Shown in pieces: positions 36,896-46,198 of a DNA stretch of 64,000 nucleotides (position 1 is the stretch's first letter; each line of letters opens with the position of its first letter). The position numbers were made by a program, and so were the translations under genes. The notes under the pieces were generated by a model, which ran no database searches, was not told where the DNA came from, and saw only the letters and a program-made list of their open reading frames with translations. The DNA is from Duganella sp. SG902 (GTDB lineage Bacteria; Pseudomonadota; Gammaproteobacteria; Burkholderiales; Burkholderiaceae_D): contig NZ_JABMJK010000003.1 in assembly GCF_013376005.1 (NCBI RefSeq), positions 310,001 through 374,000 of the forward strand. The letters are read 5' to 3'.

Positions 36896-37498
36896 TTACT
36901 TCTTGGCTTCTTCGGCGGCAGCGGCTTCAGCGGCAACGTGGCCAGCCGGCACCGAGGCGGTGGCGATGGTCAGGTTGTTACCGTGGGTAACAGCGGTCAC
37001 GCCTTTTGGCAGGGTCAGGTCAGCAACGTGAACCGAGTGGCCTACGTCCACGTTGGTCAGGTCAACGGTGATGAATTCTGGCAGGTCGGCCGGCAGGCAC
37101 TCGATGTCCAGTTCGTTGGCGACGTGGCTGATGGTCGCGCCGTGCAGTTTCACCGCTGGCGAGATTTCGGCGTTCACGAAGTGCAGCGCCACTTTCACGT
37201 GGATCTTCTTGTTGGCGTCAACGCGCTGGAAGTCAGCGTGCAGTACCAGTTGTTTGTATGCGTGCATCTGGAAGTCGCGCAGCAGCACTTTTTCTGCTTT
37301 GCCGTCAATTTCCAGGTCCAGGATCGACGAGTGGAACGCTTCTTTTTTCAGAGCGTGGAACAGGGCGTTGTGGTCCAGGGCGATCGCCACCGGGGCTTCG
37401 GTGCCGCCGTAGATGATGCCAGGGGTTTGGCCCGAGTTACGCAGGCGGCGGCTCGCTCCGGAACCCTGCAGTTCGCGTTTGAATGCTACTACTTTCAT
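36896..37498 (-). CDS. rplY: 50S ribosomal protein L25 (Ctc form)
   Basis: A 5S rRNA-binding ribosomal protein with the general-stress CTC extension, 200 residues. The L25 domain (about 1-90; [20 protein letters not shown] start) is followed by a beta domain and an Ala/Glu-rich tail ending AAEEAKK. The ATG at 37498, with GGAG upstream, is preferred over the start four codons earlier. Base composition is less GC-rich than neighbours, as usual for highly expressed ribosomal genes. Lies between prs and pth. Confidence 0.96.
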   Translation of the reverse strand: MKVVAFKRELQGSGASRRLRNSGQTPGIIYGGTEAPVAIALDHNALFHALKKEAFHSSILDLEIDGKAEKVLLRDFQMHAYKQLVLHADFQRVDANKKIHVKVALHFVNAEISPAVKLHGATISHVANELDIECLPADLPEFITVDLTNVDVGHSVHVADLTLPKGVTAVTHGNNLTIATASVPAGHVAAEAAAAEEAKK

Positions 37499-37569
37499 GT
37501 GATACTCCAATAAATAACAGGACTTGCGCCCCGTGTTATGAAGCGCCCCGCGACCAGGCGCGCTTCGGG

Positions 37570-37605
37570 AAAAACGGCGCGCCCGGCAAAATACCGGGCG
37601 CGCCG
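37570..37605 (-). terminator. Rho-independent terminator after prs
   Basis: A perfect 12-bp GC-rich stem (CGGCGCGCCCGG at 37575-37586 with its complement at 37594-37605) has a 7-base loop. On the minus strand it is followed by five T. It lies between prs and rplY. Confidence 0.88.
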
Positions 37606-37631
37606 CTGAAAAACTGGGTTGTCGCCGGCGC

Positions 37632-38582
37632 TTAGTCGACGAACAGGGAGATCACGGAATCGCCCTTGATGATGCGTTTGAAGGTCTCCGCCAGCAGCGG
37701 CGCGCAGGTCAGTTGACGGATCTTGGCGCAGCTCTTGGCCGCTTCCGACAGCGGAATGGTGTCGGTCACCACCAGCTCGTCCAGCGAGGAGCTGTTGATG
37801 CGGTCGATCGCCGGACCGGACAGCACCGCGTGGGTGCAATATGCTACCACTTTCTTGGCGCCGCGCTCTTTCAGCACTTCGGCGGCCTTGACCAGGGTGC
37901 CCGCGGTGTCGACCATGTCGTCCATGATCACGCAGTTGCGGCCTTCGACGTCGCCGATGATGTTCATCACTTCGGACACGTTGGCTTTCGGACGGCGCTT
38001 GTCGATGATGGCCAGGTCGCAGCCCAGGCGTTTCGCCAGCGCGCGCGCGCGCACCACGCCGCCGACGTCCGGCGAGACCACCAGCAGGTCTTCGTTGTGC
38101 TTCTTCTGCAGGTCGCCCAGCAGGATAGGCGAAGCGTAAATATTGTCAACCGGGATATCGAAGAAGCCCTGGATCTGGTCCGCGTGCAGATCCATGATCA
38201 GGACGCGCTCGACGCCGGCTTCTTCCAGCATGTTGGCGACGACTTTGGCCGAGATCGCGACGCGCGCCGAACGCGGGCGGCGGTCTTGACGGGCGTAGCC
38301 AAAGTAAGGAATCGCAGCGGTGATACGGCCGGCCGATGCGCGTTTCAGGGCGTCAACCATCAGGATCAGTTCCATCAGGTTGTCGTTGGTTGGCGCGCAG
38401 GTCGATTGCAGCACGAAGACGTCCTTGCCGCGGACGTTCTCGTTGATTTCAACCATGACTTCGCCGTCCGAGAATTTCGAAACGTTCGCTTTGCCGAGGG
38501 GGATGCCGAGATTTTTTGCGACTCCCTCTGCCAACGCGGGATTAGCGTTGCCGGTAAAAACCATCAGGTTTTCGTAAGCCAT
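37632..38582 (-). CDS. prs: Ribose-phosphate pyrophosphokinase (PRPP synthase)
   Basis: It makes PRPP from ribose-5-phosphate and ATP for nucleotide, His and Trp synthesis. The 316 residues match the family exactly. Visible are the start [20 protein letters not shown], the ATP/metal segment [16 protein letters not shown], and the PRPP-binding motif [13 protein letters not shown] near residues 220-232. The frame is open much further upstream, through the tRNA-Gln gene, so the ATG at 38582 was set from the conserved N-terminus. It ends at a strong terminator. A palindrome 75 bases upstream may be regulatory. Confidence 0.97.
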   Translation of the reverse strand: MAYENLMVFTGNANPALAEGVAKNLGIPLGKANVSKFSDGEVMVEINENVRGKDVFVLQSTCAPTNDNLMELILMVDALKRASAGRITAAIPYFGYARQDRRPRSARVAISAKVVANMLEEAGVERVLIMDLHADQIQGFFDIPVDNIYASPILLGDLQKKHNEDLLVVSPDVGGVVRARALAKRLGCDLAIIDKRRPKANVSEVMNIIGDVEGRNCVIMDDMVDTAGTLVKAAEVLKERGAKKVVAYCTHAVLSGPAIDRINSSSLDELVVTDTIPLSEAAKSCAKIRQLTCAPLLAETFKRIIKGDSVISLFVD

Positions 38583-38656
38583 TGGGATTCCAGAGAAGTT
38601 GTAGAAGATTCTTTGAAGAGCCAGCGCATGCGGCGCGGCGCTGAAACTAAGTAGAA

Positions 38657-38677
38657 TGAGGCGCATCATGCGCCTCA
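38657..38677. promoter_or_regulatory. 10+1+10 bp palindrome upstream of prs
   Basis: TGAGGCGCAT and ATGCGCCTCA are perfect complements around a single central base. The one-base centre and absence of a T run on the prs strand favour a protein-binding operator or RNA-processing hairpin over a terminator for tRNA-Gln, though the latter cannot be excluded. Confidence 0.5.
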
Positions 38678-38733
38678 CTTTTTGCCCTACCTGGCCGGAG
38701 ACTAGTGCCTCGACGGTTCCAGATACAAACGAA

Positions 38734-38810
38734 TGGCAGGGGAACAAGGATTCGAACCTTGGTATGCCGGAATCAAAATCCGGTGCCTTAACCAGCTTGG
38801 CGATTCCCCT
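38734..38810 (-). tRNA. tRNA-Gln (anticodon TTG)
   Basis: A 77-nt cloverleaf including an encoded CCA (38734-38736). The acceptor stem AGGGGAA pairs with TTCCCCT; the discriminator is G. The anticodon loop TTTTGAT at 38772-38778 gives anticodon TTG (38774-38776). The TpsiC arm contains GGTTCGAATCC. It sits between ispE and prs, a conserved position in beta/gammaproteobacteria. Confidence 0.97.
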
Positions 38811-38842
38811 ACGCAACTGACTGCTCGTCGTTACAGGCCGAT

Positions 38843-38870
38843 ATTATACAGCCTTTTTCACGCTTCGCAA
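38843..38870 (-). promoter_or_regulatory. Sigma-70 promoter of tRNA-Gln
   Basis: On the minus strand TTGCGA (38865-38870) and a perfect TATAAT (38843-38848) are separated by 16 bases. Initiation about 7 bases later would give a ~25-base leader before the tRNA 5' end at 38810. Confidence 0.75.
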
Positions 38871-38886
38871 AAACTTTTTTGCCGTC

Positions 38887-39777
38887 TCACAACTTTGCGC
38901 TTATTTTCTCCATAAGCGGATGCCGGTGCAGCGACTTGGCTTTCCAGGCTTTCCACTTCGCCGGCACTTTTGCAAGTACCGCGTCGGCGTCCGCCTCGGT
39001 TGCTACCGCGCTGAACACACATGCACCGGAGCCGGTCATCCTGGCGTCCCCGTAAGCACCGAGCCATTCTACCGCTTCTGCCACCGGCGGGAATAACTTC
39101 GTTGCTACCTGTTGCAAGTCGTTCTTTCCAAACCCCGTTGCACTGGAGTGGCTGGAAAAGTCCGCTATATTAACGGGCGGTGTGTCCCTTGTCAAATGTT
39201 CCGAGCCAAAAATCGCGGCCGTTGGCACCATGACACCGGGTTCGATGACGACATACCAACAATCGGGCGCGCGCACCGGTTGCAGCGCCTCGCCCACGCC
39301 CTCCGCGAACGCGGTCTCGCCAAAGATGAAGAACGGGATGTCGGCGCCCAGCGGCAGGCCCAGGTCCATCAGCTCCTGCTTGCCCAGGCCGGCGTTCCAC
39401 AGCTTGTTCAGCGCCATCAGGGTGGTGGCCGCGTCGGACGAGCCGCCGCCGACGCCGCCGCCCATGGGCAGCACTTTCTCGATCGCGATATCGACGCCGC
39501 GCGGCAAGGCCCCGCTGCGGCGCAGCACCTCGGCCTGCAGCAGCCTGGCGGCGCGGATGATGAGATCGCTCTCCTCGGGCACGCCGGGCAGGTCGGTCAC
39601 GCGGCGCAGGGCGGTGTCGTCGCGCAGGGTGAAGTGCAGCGTGTCGCCGTGGTCGATCAGTTGGAACACGGTTTGCAGCAGGTGATAGCCGTCCGGGCGG
39701 CGGCCGTTCACGTGCAGGAACAGGTTGAGCTTGGCCGGAGCCGGGCAGTTTTTGAGCGTAGTGATTGAATGCGTCAT
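38887..39777 (-). CDS. ispE: 4-diphosphocytidyl-2-C-methyl-D-erythritol kinase IspE
   Basis: A GHMP-family kinase of the MEP isoprenoid pathway, 296 residues. It shows the substrate segment [21 protein letters not shown] near residues 12-32. The ATP-binding glycine loop [14 protein letters not shown] lies near 104-117, and the C-terminal MTGSGACVF motif follows. It lies 9 bases downstream of lolB and upstream of tRNA-Gln and prs, the conserved order. Confidence 0.97.
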   Translation of the reverse strand: MTHSITTLKNCPAPAKLNLFLHVNGRRPDGYHLLQTVFQLIDHGDTLHFTLRDDTALRRVTDLPGVPEESDLIIRAARLLQAEVLRRSGALPRGVDIAIEKVLPMGGGVGGGSSDAATTLMALNKLWNAGLGKQELMDLGLPLGADIPFFIFGETAFAEGVGEALQPVRAPDCWYVVIEPGVMVPTAAIFGSEHLTRDTPPVNIADFSSHSSATGFGKNDLQQVATKLFPPVAEAVEWLGAYGDARMTGSGACVFSAVATEADADAVLAKVPAKWKAWKAKSLHRHPLMEKISAKL

Positions 39778-39786
39778 GCCGGCATT

Positions 39787-40386
39787 TTACTGCGCGGCCG
39801 GATCGATGACGATGCGGATCGCCATGTCGTCCACCGCCTGTCCCAGCGCGATGCGGGTGGCGTCGATGCGTTTGGGCGCCGGCACGGCGGCGTTTTCATC
39901 TTGCCAGCTCACATATTCCAGCTTCCAGCCATCGCGCGTGATGACGCTGTCGTTGGCCGGCGTGGCGACGAAGCGCTGGCCGTCGCTGGCCACGGCATAG
40001 CCCTGCAGCCAGTCGCGCAGGCCGGACACCGGCAGCGTCCAGCCCAGCGTCTGCCGGGTCAGCGCGTCCAGGTCGGGCGCGCTGCGCGGCGGCTTGCCGC
40101 TTTCCTTCAGGGTGGCCGAGGTGGGCGTGACGTTGATCACGGCCACGGTCTGGCCGGTGGGCGAGATCAGGCTGACGTCGGTGTTGGCCTTGCTCTGCTG
40201 CCAGGTGAATTTGCCGTTCAGCGATTCCTTCTTGCCGTCGCGGCTGTAGTTGATGGCGATGCGGCCGGCCAGTTCCACGTTGTCGCGGTAGGGCGCCACG
40301 GCGGCGGTCGAGCGCGGAACGGATGGGGTGGTGACGCAGCCGGCCAGCGCGGCGATGATGAGGGCGGTCAGGAGCGGTCGTTTCAT
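39787..40386 (-). CDS. lolB: Outer-membrane lipoprotein receptor LolB
   Basis: It accepts lipoproteins from LolA and inserts them into the outer membrane. The 199-residue precursor has a short signal peptide and an ideal lipobox LAGC (Cys17). The LolB half-barrel follows, with [21 protein letters not shown] and LRDWLQGYA segments. Its ATG directly follows the stop of the TPR gene, so the two are coupled. Confidence 0.94.
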   Translation of the reverse strand: MKRPLLTALIIAALAGCVTTPSVPRSTAAVAPYRDNVELAGRIAINYSRDGKKESLNGKFTWQQSKANTDVSLISPTGQTVAVINVTPTSATLKESGKPPRSAPDLDALTRQTLGWTLPVSGLRDWLQGYAVASDGQRFVATPANDSVITRDGWKLEYVSWQDENAAVPAPKRIDATRIALGQAVDDMAIRIVIDPAAQ

Positions 40387-42192
40387 TTACAGGCTTTGGT
40401 TGAGACGCGCCAGCGTGCTTTTCAGCGCATCGTTTTTCGGATCCTTGGCGTGCGCCTCCTTCCACATCTTCTGCGCGCCCTCGACGTCGCCCTTGGCGAA
40501 CAGCACCTCGCCCAGGTGCACGGCGATCTCGGGATCGTTGCGCAGGGTGTAGGCGCGGCGCAGGTAGCTTTCCGCCTCGTTCAGGTTCCCCATGCGGAAC
40601 TGCACCCAGCCCATGCTGTCCATGATGAAGGGGTCGCCCGGCGCCATCTTCAGGGCCTTGTCGATCAGGCTCAGGGCTTCCGGCAGGCGCTCGTTGCGCT
40701 CGGCCAGCGAGTAGCCCAGCGCGTTGTAGGCGTGCTGGTTGTCCGGCGCGGCGATCATCACCTGGCGCAGGGCCTTCTCCATCAGCTCCACCTGCCCCAG
40801 CTTCTCCGCCACCAGCGCGAAGTCGTACAGCAGGTCCGGATTGTCCGGATAGCGCTTGAGCGCGTTTTCCAGCACGATGTAGGCGGCGCGGTGATCGCCG
40901 GCGTCGCGCAGCAATTGGGCGTCGGTCTGGAACACCTGCGCCTGCTCGGCGGGGTCGGCCGGCCTGAGCTCGGCCAGTTGCTGGCGCGCCTGGTCGACCT
41001 GCCCTTTGCGGGCCAGCAGCACCGCCATCTTCATGCGCGCGGCGAGATAGACTTTCTCATCGTTGCCCTCGACCTTTTCCAGCCAGTTGTAGGCGGCGTC
41101 GATGTCGCCGCGCTGCTCGGCGATCTGCGCCAGGATCATCAGCGCCTTGGAGGGATCGCGCTCGTCGCTGGGATGCTGCTCCAGCGCGGCGACGAAGCGG
41201 CTGAAATATTTTTCCGCTTCCGGCAGATCATTGGTCTGCGTCGCCAGCACGCCCAGCGCGTACAGCGTGGCGAGGTTGTCCGGCTGGTCCTTCAGCAGGG
41301 TCAGGAATTGCTTGCGCGCGTCGTCGAACTGCTTGTTGTCGACCAGGATGCGGGCGTAGGCCGCACGCACTTCGCGCGCGTTCGGATATTTTTCCAGGAA
41401 ACCGGTCAGCTGCTTCATCGCGGAATCGATATCGCCCGCCACCTGCGCGCTGGTCAGGATGGCCAGTTCGGAATCGGGCTTGATCGCCATCGCCTTGCCG
41501 GCCTCCTGGCGCGCGCGCGCGACATCGTTGAGCGCGAACGCGCCCTGGGCCAGGATCAGGTGGGCCTCCAGCGTGCCGTCGTACGGCATCAGCACGCGCT
41601 CCTGCAGCTTGAAGGCGGCCTCCTTGTCCTTGGCGCGCAGCAGGTATTGCTGCATCTGGAACATGGCCAGCGGGCGCGCCTCCGGCTTGGCGTTTTTCAG
41701 GCGCTGCTCGAACACCGCTTCGGCCTCGTCGAGGTTATCGGCCACCACGGCGAAGCCGAGGAAATATTGGGTCGCCTCGTCCGAATCCGGCGCCAGCTGG
41801 CGCCACAGGCGGATGGCGGACAGCGCCTCGCCGGCCTGCTTGGCGGTCAGCGCCATTTCGGCGGCGCGGCGCGCCAGGCGCGGATCGCGGGTTTGCTGCG
41901 CCAGCGCCATCATGGTGATGTAGGGGCCTTGCCAATTGCCCTGCTTGAACTCCAGCTCGGCCTTGGTGATGCGGTACAGCAGGTCGCCGGTCAGCTCGTT
42001 GTTCGGCAACGCCTCGGGCGCCGGCGCGTCGGCCGCGGCCGGTTCAGCCGCGTCGGTTTCAGCCGGCGCCGCCGCGGGCGGCTGCGGCGTCGCTGCAGGC
42101 TCGGCCGGCGTACGCGGCGCCACGGCGCACGCGGACATCAAGGCGGAGAGAGTTACAATGGCGAAAGCGTTTTTCAAGAGAAATCCTGGCAA
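40387..42192 (-). CDS. TPR-repeat lipoprotein-like protein
   Basis: A 601-residue exported TPR protein. The hydrophobic N-terminus ([13 protein letters not shown], Cys22) looks like a lipoprotein signal, although the -3 residue is Met. A Pro/Ala/Glu-rich linker follows, then about 12 TPR-like helical repeats, for example [24 protein letters not shown] and [20 protein letters not shown] types. The function is likely scaffolding of an envelope complex; similar TPR proteins precede lolB and ispE in many betaproteobacteria. It is divergent from mutM. Confidence 0.85.
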   Translation of the reverse strand: MPGFLLKNAFAIVTLSALMSACAVAPRTPAEPAATPQPPAAAPAETDAAEPAAADAPAPEALPNNELTGDLLYRITKAELEFKQGNWQGPYITMMALAQQTRDPRLARRAAEMALTAKQAGEALSAIRLWRQLAPDSDEATQYFLGFAVVADNLDEAEAVFEQRLKNAKPEARPLAMFQMQQYLLRAKDKEAAFKLQERVLMPYDGTLEAHLILAQGAFALNDVARARQEAGKAMAIKPDSELAILTSAQVAGDIDSAMKQLTGFLEKYPNAREVRAAYARILVDNKQFDDARKQFLTLLKDQPDNLATLYALGVLATQTNDLPEAEKYFSRFVAALEQHPSDERDPSKALMILAQIAEQRGDIDAAYNWLEKVEGNDEKVYLAARMKMAVLLARKGQVDQARQQLAELRPADPAEQAQVFQTDAQLLRDAGDHRAAYIVLENALKRYPDNPDLLYDFALVAEKLGQVELMEKALRQVMIAAPDNQHAYNALGYSLAERNERLPEALSLIDKALKMAPGDPFIMDSMGWVQFRMGNLNEAESYLRRAYTLRNDPEIAVHLGEVLFAKGDVEGAQKMWKEAHAKDPKNDALKSTLARLNQSL

Positions 42193-42279
42193 GTCAGCAT
42201 AGTCAGTCAGATTTTACGCCGTTCGCGTCGCGCGCGGAGTTTGACTAGTGTAACCAAATATTCCGTTAGAGCCACATCG

Positions 42280-43113
42280 ATGCCAGAATTACCAGAAGTT
42301 GAAGTGACCCGGCGCGGTGTCGCGCCCCATATCGAAGGCCGCGTCGTGCGCGCGGTGGTGCTGCGCCGCGAGGGCCTGCGCTGGCCCTTCCCGCCCGAGC
42401 TGCCGCGCTTGCTGGCCGGCCGCAAGGTGCTGGGCACCGGCCGCCGCGGCAAGTACTTGCTGATACATTTCGACCATGGCACGCTGATCATCCACCTCGG
42501 CATGTCGGGCCATTTGCGGGTGCTGGCGCCCGGCATCGCGCCGGAAAAGCACGACCACTTCGACCTCGAGGTGGAGGGCCCGGGCGGCCGGCAAGTGCTG
42601 CGCATGAAGGATCCGCGCCGCTTCGGCGCCGTGCTGTGGCATGACGCCGCCGATGGCGCGCTGGAACACCATGTGCTGCTGCGCGAGCTGGGCGTGGAAC
42701 CGCTGGAAGCGGGCTTCAGCGGCAAATTGCTGTACGATCAAACCCGGCAGCGCAGCGCGCCGGTCAAGCAGGTGCTGCTGGCCGGCGACATCGTGGTCGG
42801 CGTGGGCAATATCTACGCCTCCGAGAGCCTGTTCCGGGCCGGCATCAACCCCAAGCTGCCGGCGCGGCGCATCAGCCTGGCGCGCTACGAGAAGCTGGCC
42901 CAGGCCGTGCGCGAGGTGCTGGCCGAGGCGATCGTGCAAGGCGGCAGCACGCTGCGCGACTTTATCGCCGTCAACGGGCAGTCCGGGTACTTCCAGCAGA
43001 CGTATTTCGTCTATGATCGGACTGGCGTGCCCTGCCGCGTGTGCGCGGCGCCGATACGCCAGATCAAGCAGGGGCAGCGATCGACCTTTTATTGCGTGAA
43101 TTGCCAAAAATAA
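42280..43113 (+). CDS. mutM: Formamidopyrimidine-DNA glycosylase MutM (Fpg)
   Basis: It excises 8-oxoguanine and formamidopyrimidines opposite C. The 277 residues start [13 protein letters not shown], supplying catalytic P2 (after Met removal Pro1) and E3. The H2TH region [18 protein letters not shown] is intact. The C-terminal zinc finger has the pattern CRVC...YCVNC, residues about 254-274. The ATG at 42280 is fixed by the invariant N-terminus; the long open frame upstream is a shadow. It begins a tight three-gene run with a dynamin-like GTPase and mutY. Confidence 0.97.
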   Translation: MPELPEVEVTRRGVAPHIEGRVVRAVVLRREGLRWPFPPELPRLLAGRKVLGTGRRGKYLLIHFDHGTLIIHLGMSGHLRVLAPGIAPEKHDHFDLEVEGPGGRQVLRMKDPRRFGAVLWHDAADGALEHHVLLRELGVEPLEAGFSGKLLYDQTRQRSAPVKQVLLAGDIVVGVGNIYASESLFRAGINPKLPARRISLARYEKLAQAVREVLAEAIVQGGSTLRDFIAVNGQSGYFQQTYFVYDRTGVPCRVCAAPIRQIKQGQRSTFYCVNCQK

Positions 43114-43125
43114 CAGGGTGGAGAG

Positions 43126-45054
43126 ATGGTCAGGGACTTTGAACAGTACAGCGCGTGGCGGCAGGGCGTGGTCAGCGCGCTGAAAAACTATCAGGCCTGG
43201 GTGGCCGGCGCGTCCCTGACCGATGCCGCCACCGAGCAGCGCATCGTGCGCAACCTGGCGCGCCTGGAGGACGACAAGCTGTCGGTGGCCTTCGTGGCCG
43301 AGTTCTCGCGCGGCAAGTCGGAGCTGATCAACGCGATTTTCTTCGCCGACTACGGCCAGCGCATCCTGCCGTCGGCGGCCGGCCGCACCACCATGTGCCC
43401 GACCGAACTGCTGTGGGATGGCAGCATGGCGCCGTCGATCCGCCTGCTGCCGATCGAGACCCGCGCCGACAACCTGTCCACCGGCGATTACCGCGAGCAG
43501 CCGGCCGCCTGGACCGTGCTGCCGCTCAACCTCGAGGCCGGCGCCGACATGCACGAGGCCTTCAAGCAGGTCAGCAAGACGCGCCTGGTGACGGTTGAGG
43601 AAGCCAAGCGCTACGGCCTGTACGACGAGGACGCCCCCGACATGCCGGTCACGCTGGACGAGAACGGCATGGTGGAGATTTCCCATTGGCGTCATGCGAT
43701 CATCAACTTCCCGCATCCGCTGCTCAAGCAGGGGCTGGTGATCCTCGACACCCCGGGCCTGAACGCCATCGGCACCGAGCCCGAGCTGACGCTCAACCTG
43801 ATCCCGAACGCGCACGCGGTGCTGTTCATCCTGGCCGCCGACACCGGCGTGACCAAGAGCGATATCGAGGTCTGGCGCAACCACATCGGCGCCGGCGCGG
43901 GACGGCTGGTGGTGCTGAACAAGATCGACAGCATGTGGGACGAGCTGCGCAGCGAGGAGGACGTCAACGCCGAGATCGAACGCCAGCAGGCCAATGTGGC
44001 GCACGTGCTGTCGCTGGAGCCGGGCCAGGTGTTTCCGGTGTCGGCGCAGAAGGCGCTGGTGGGCAAGATCACGCAGGATGTGGCGCTGCAGGCGCGCAGC
44101 CGTCTGCACGCGCTGGAGGGCGCGCTGTTCAACGAGCTGATCCCGGCCAAGAAGGAGATCGTGCGCAGGCAGCTGAGCGACGAACTGCGGGCGCTGAACA
44201 CGGCGCAGCTGGGCATGCTCAACGGGCGCATCCGCGGCATCGTCGAGCAGTTGCACGAGCTGAAAAGCCTGCGCGGCAAGAACCACAGCGTGGTGGCGCA
44301 CATGATGCGCCGCATCGACGTCGAGAAGAAGGAGTTCGACGCCAGCCTGTTCAAGCTGCAGGCGACGCGCGCGGTGTTCACGCGCCTGTCGACCGAGCTG
44401 TACACCTGCATGGGCATGGATATCGTGCGCGACGACATCGAGCTGGTGCGCGAAGAGATGCAGCGCAGCCGCTTCTTCACCGGCGTGCGCGAGGCGGTGC
44501 GCGGCTACTTCGAGCGCACCCGCGCCAATCTCGACGCGGCCGAGCGCAAGACCGTCGAGATCACCGAGATGATGGGCGTGATGTACCGCCGCTTCTCCAG
44601 CGAGCACGGCTTGACGCTGGCGCTGCCGATGCCGTTTTCGCTGGCGCCTTACCGCGAGGAGCTGGCCAGCATCGAGGCGATCTACGCCAAGACCTTCGGC
44701 ACCGCCACGCTGCTGACCACCAGCCGCGTGACCTTGATGGAGCGCTTCTTCGACACCATCGCCTCGCGCGTGCGCGGCTGCTTCAAGGCCGCCAACAACG
44801 ACGCGGAGGCGTGGCTGAAGGTGATCATGGCGCCGCTGGAGGCGCAGATCCGCCAGCACAAGGATCAGTTGAAGCACCGGCTGGCGTCGATCCAGCGCAT
44901 CCACGACGCGACCGACAGCCTGGAACAGAAGATCGACGCGTTTGAGCGCGGCCAGCAGGAACTGGAAGCGCAGAAGGCGCGCCTGAATGAATTGGCCGGC
45001 GCGATCAGCATCGCCATCAACGCGGAATTCGTGGCGCTGGACGCCGCCGCTTAA
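43126..45054 (+). CDS. Bacterial dynamin-like GTPase
   Basis: A large GTPase of 642 residues. G1 is FSRGKSE (G63-K64-S65; the usual leading Gly of GEFSSGKS is Ala here). The switch I threonines are near T88/T89, G3 is DTPG at D208, and G4 is NKID at 265-268. After the GTPase domain (about 45-330) comes a long alpha-helical stalk with coiled coils (about 340-640). No clear transmembrane segment is seen, but the amphipathic region near 510-560 could meet membrane. Such proteins remodel or repair membranes. It starts 12 bases after mutM, and mutY starts 13 bases after it with an AGGAAAAG site, so all three are probably one operon. Confidence 0.88.
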   Translation: MVRDFEQYSAWRQGVVSALKNYQAWVAGASLTDAATEQRIVRNLARLEDDKLSVAFVAEFSRGKSELINAIFFADYGQRILPSAAGRTTMCPTELLWDGSMAPSIRLLPIETRADNLSTGDYREQPAAWTVLPLNLEAGADMHEAFKQVSKTRLVTVEEAKRYGLYDEDAPDMPVTLDENGMVEISHWRHAIINFPHPLLKQGLVILDTPGLNAIGTEPELTLNLIPNAHAVLFILAADTGVTKSDIEVWRNHIGAGAGRLVVLNKIDSMWDELRSEEDVNAEIERQQANVAHVLSLEPGQVFPVSAQKALVGKITQDVALQARSRLHALEGALFNELIPAKKEIVRRQLSDELRALNTAQLGMLNGRIRGIVEQLHELKSLRGKNHSVVAHMMRRIDVEKKEFDASLFKLQATRAVFTRLSTELYTCMGMDIVRDDIELVREEMQRSRFFTGVREAVRGYFERTRANLDAAERKTVEITEMMGVMYRRFSSEHGLTLALPMPFSLAPYREELASIEAIYAKTFGTATLLTTSRVTLMERFFDTIASRVRGCFKAANNDAEAWLKVIMAPLEAQIRQHKDQLKHRLASIQRIHDATDSLEQKIDAFERGQQELEAQKARLNELAGAISIAINAEFVALDAAA

Positions 45055-45067
45055 GTACAGGAAAAGA

Positions 45068-46198
45068 ATGAAAGTTGTAGCAGCAGAGAATTTTGTTGAT
45101 CCCAGTTTTTCGGCCGACCTGATCGGCTGGCAAAAGGTCCACGGCCGTCACACGCTGCCGTGGCAGAACACCCGCGACGCTTATCTGGTGTGGCTGTCCG
45201 AGATCATGCTGCAGCAGACGCAGGTGTCGGCGGTACTGGGCTATTACGCGCGCTTCCTGGAACGCTTCCCCACCCTGCGCGACCTCGCCGCCGCGCCGGT
45301 GGAGGATGTGATGGCGCAATGGAGCGGGCTGGGCTATTACACGCGGGCGCGCAATCTGCACAAGTGCGCGCAGCGGGTGGTGGCCGAGTATGACGGCGTG
45401 TTTCCTTCCGATCCGCTGCTGCTGGCGGAGCTGCCGGGCATCGGCCGCTCGACGGCGGCGGCGATCGCGGCGTTTTCCAGCGGCCGGCGCGCGGCCATCA
45501 TGGACGGCAACGTCAAGCGGGTGTTTGCGCGGGTGTTCGGCATCGACACCTATCCCGGCGAGAAGAAGACCGAGGAAGCCATGTGGCGCCGCGCCGAAGC
45601 CCTGTTGCCGGAGGAAGGCATCGAAGCTTACACGCAGGGCTTGATGGACATGGGCGCCACCCTGTGCACGCGTTCCAGCCCGTCCTGCGAGCGTTGTCCG
45701 ATGCAGGTGCGCTGCGTGGCGTTCAACACCGGTCGCACCAAGGAGCTGCCGGTGCGCAAGCCGAAGAAGGCCACGCCGGAGAAGCATGCGGTGATGCTGG
45801 CGATTGTCGATGACGGACAGGTGCTGCTGGAGCAGCGTCCGCCCAGCGGCATCTGGGGCGGTCTGCTGTCGCTGCCGGAGTTGGACGGCCATGTGGCGGC
45901 CGAGGACGACGATGTGGCGGAGGCCGATCACGATGCGCTGCTGCGCGCGGTGGGCAAGTTTGGCGAGATGGAATCGTACGAACGCTTGTCGCCGGTGACG
46001 CATGTGTTCACGCACTACAAGCTGCACATCGCGCCCTACCGCGTTACCTTGTCGCGCCGCCTGGCGTTGGCCGCCGAGGCCGGTTTCGTCTGGCTGGACT
46101 CGGGCAAAATCGCTGATGCCGCCCTGCCCGCGCCGGTGAAGAAGCTGCTGCTGGAGCTGCTGGGCGACCACAATGCCGCACAGCAGCGCATGTTTTAG
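45068..46198 (+). CDS. mutY: Adenine DNA glycosylase MutY
   Basis: It removes adenine mispaired with 8-oxoguanine, the partner activity of MutM. The 376 residues show the catalytic Glu in SEIMLQQTQV, the HhH motif LPGIGRSTAAAI and the catalytic Asp in IMDGNVKRV. The 4Fe-4S ligand pattern CTRSSPSCERCPMQVRC (C-X6-C-X2-C-X5-C) is intact. A C-terminal NUDIX-like domain (about 235-370) recognises 8-oxoG. The ATG at 45068 is preferred for its Shine-Dalgarno and family N-terminus. Its stop overlaps that of the convergent coiled-coil gene by 4 bases. Confidence 0.96.
   Translation: MKVVAAENFVDPSFSADLIGWQKVHGRHTLPWQNTRDAYLVWLSEIMLQQTQVSAVLGYYARFLERFPTLRDLAAAPVEDVMAQWSGLGYYTRARNLHKCAQRVVAEYDGVFPSDPLLLAELPGIGRSTAAAIAAFSSGRRAAIMDGNVKRVFARVFGIDTYPGEKKTEEAMWRRAEALLPEEGIEAYTQGLMDMGATLCTRSSPSCERCPMQVRCVAFNTGRTKELPVRKPKKATPEKHAVMLAIVDDGQVLLEQRPPSGIWGGLLSLPELDGHVAAEDDDVAEADHDALLRAVGKFGEMESYERLSPVTHVFTHYKLHIAPYRVTLSRRLALAAEAGFVWLDSGKIADAALPAPVKKLLLELLGDHNAAQQRMF

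Noticed and set aside
38583..38816. N-terminal extension of prs through tRNA-Gln
   Set aside because: The conserved Prs N-terminus starts at 38582; the extension would translate the tRNA gene.
42289..44904. Minus-strand 871-codon frame opposite mutM and the dynamin-like gene
   Set aside because: Shadow frame in GC-rich DNA: His/Arg/Gln/Ala-rich translation, no motif, and both genes on the plus strand are clear.
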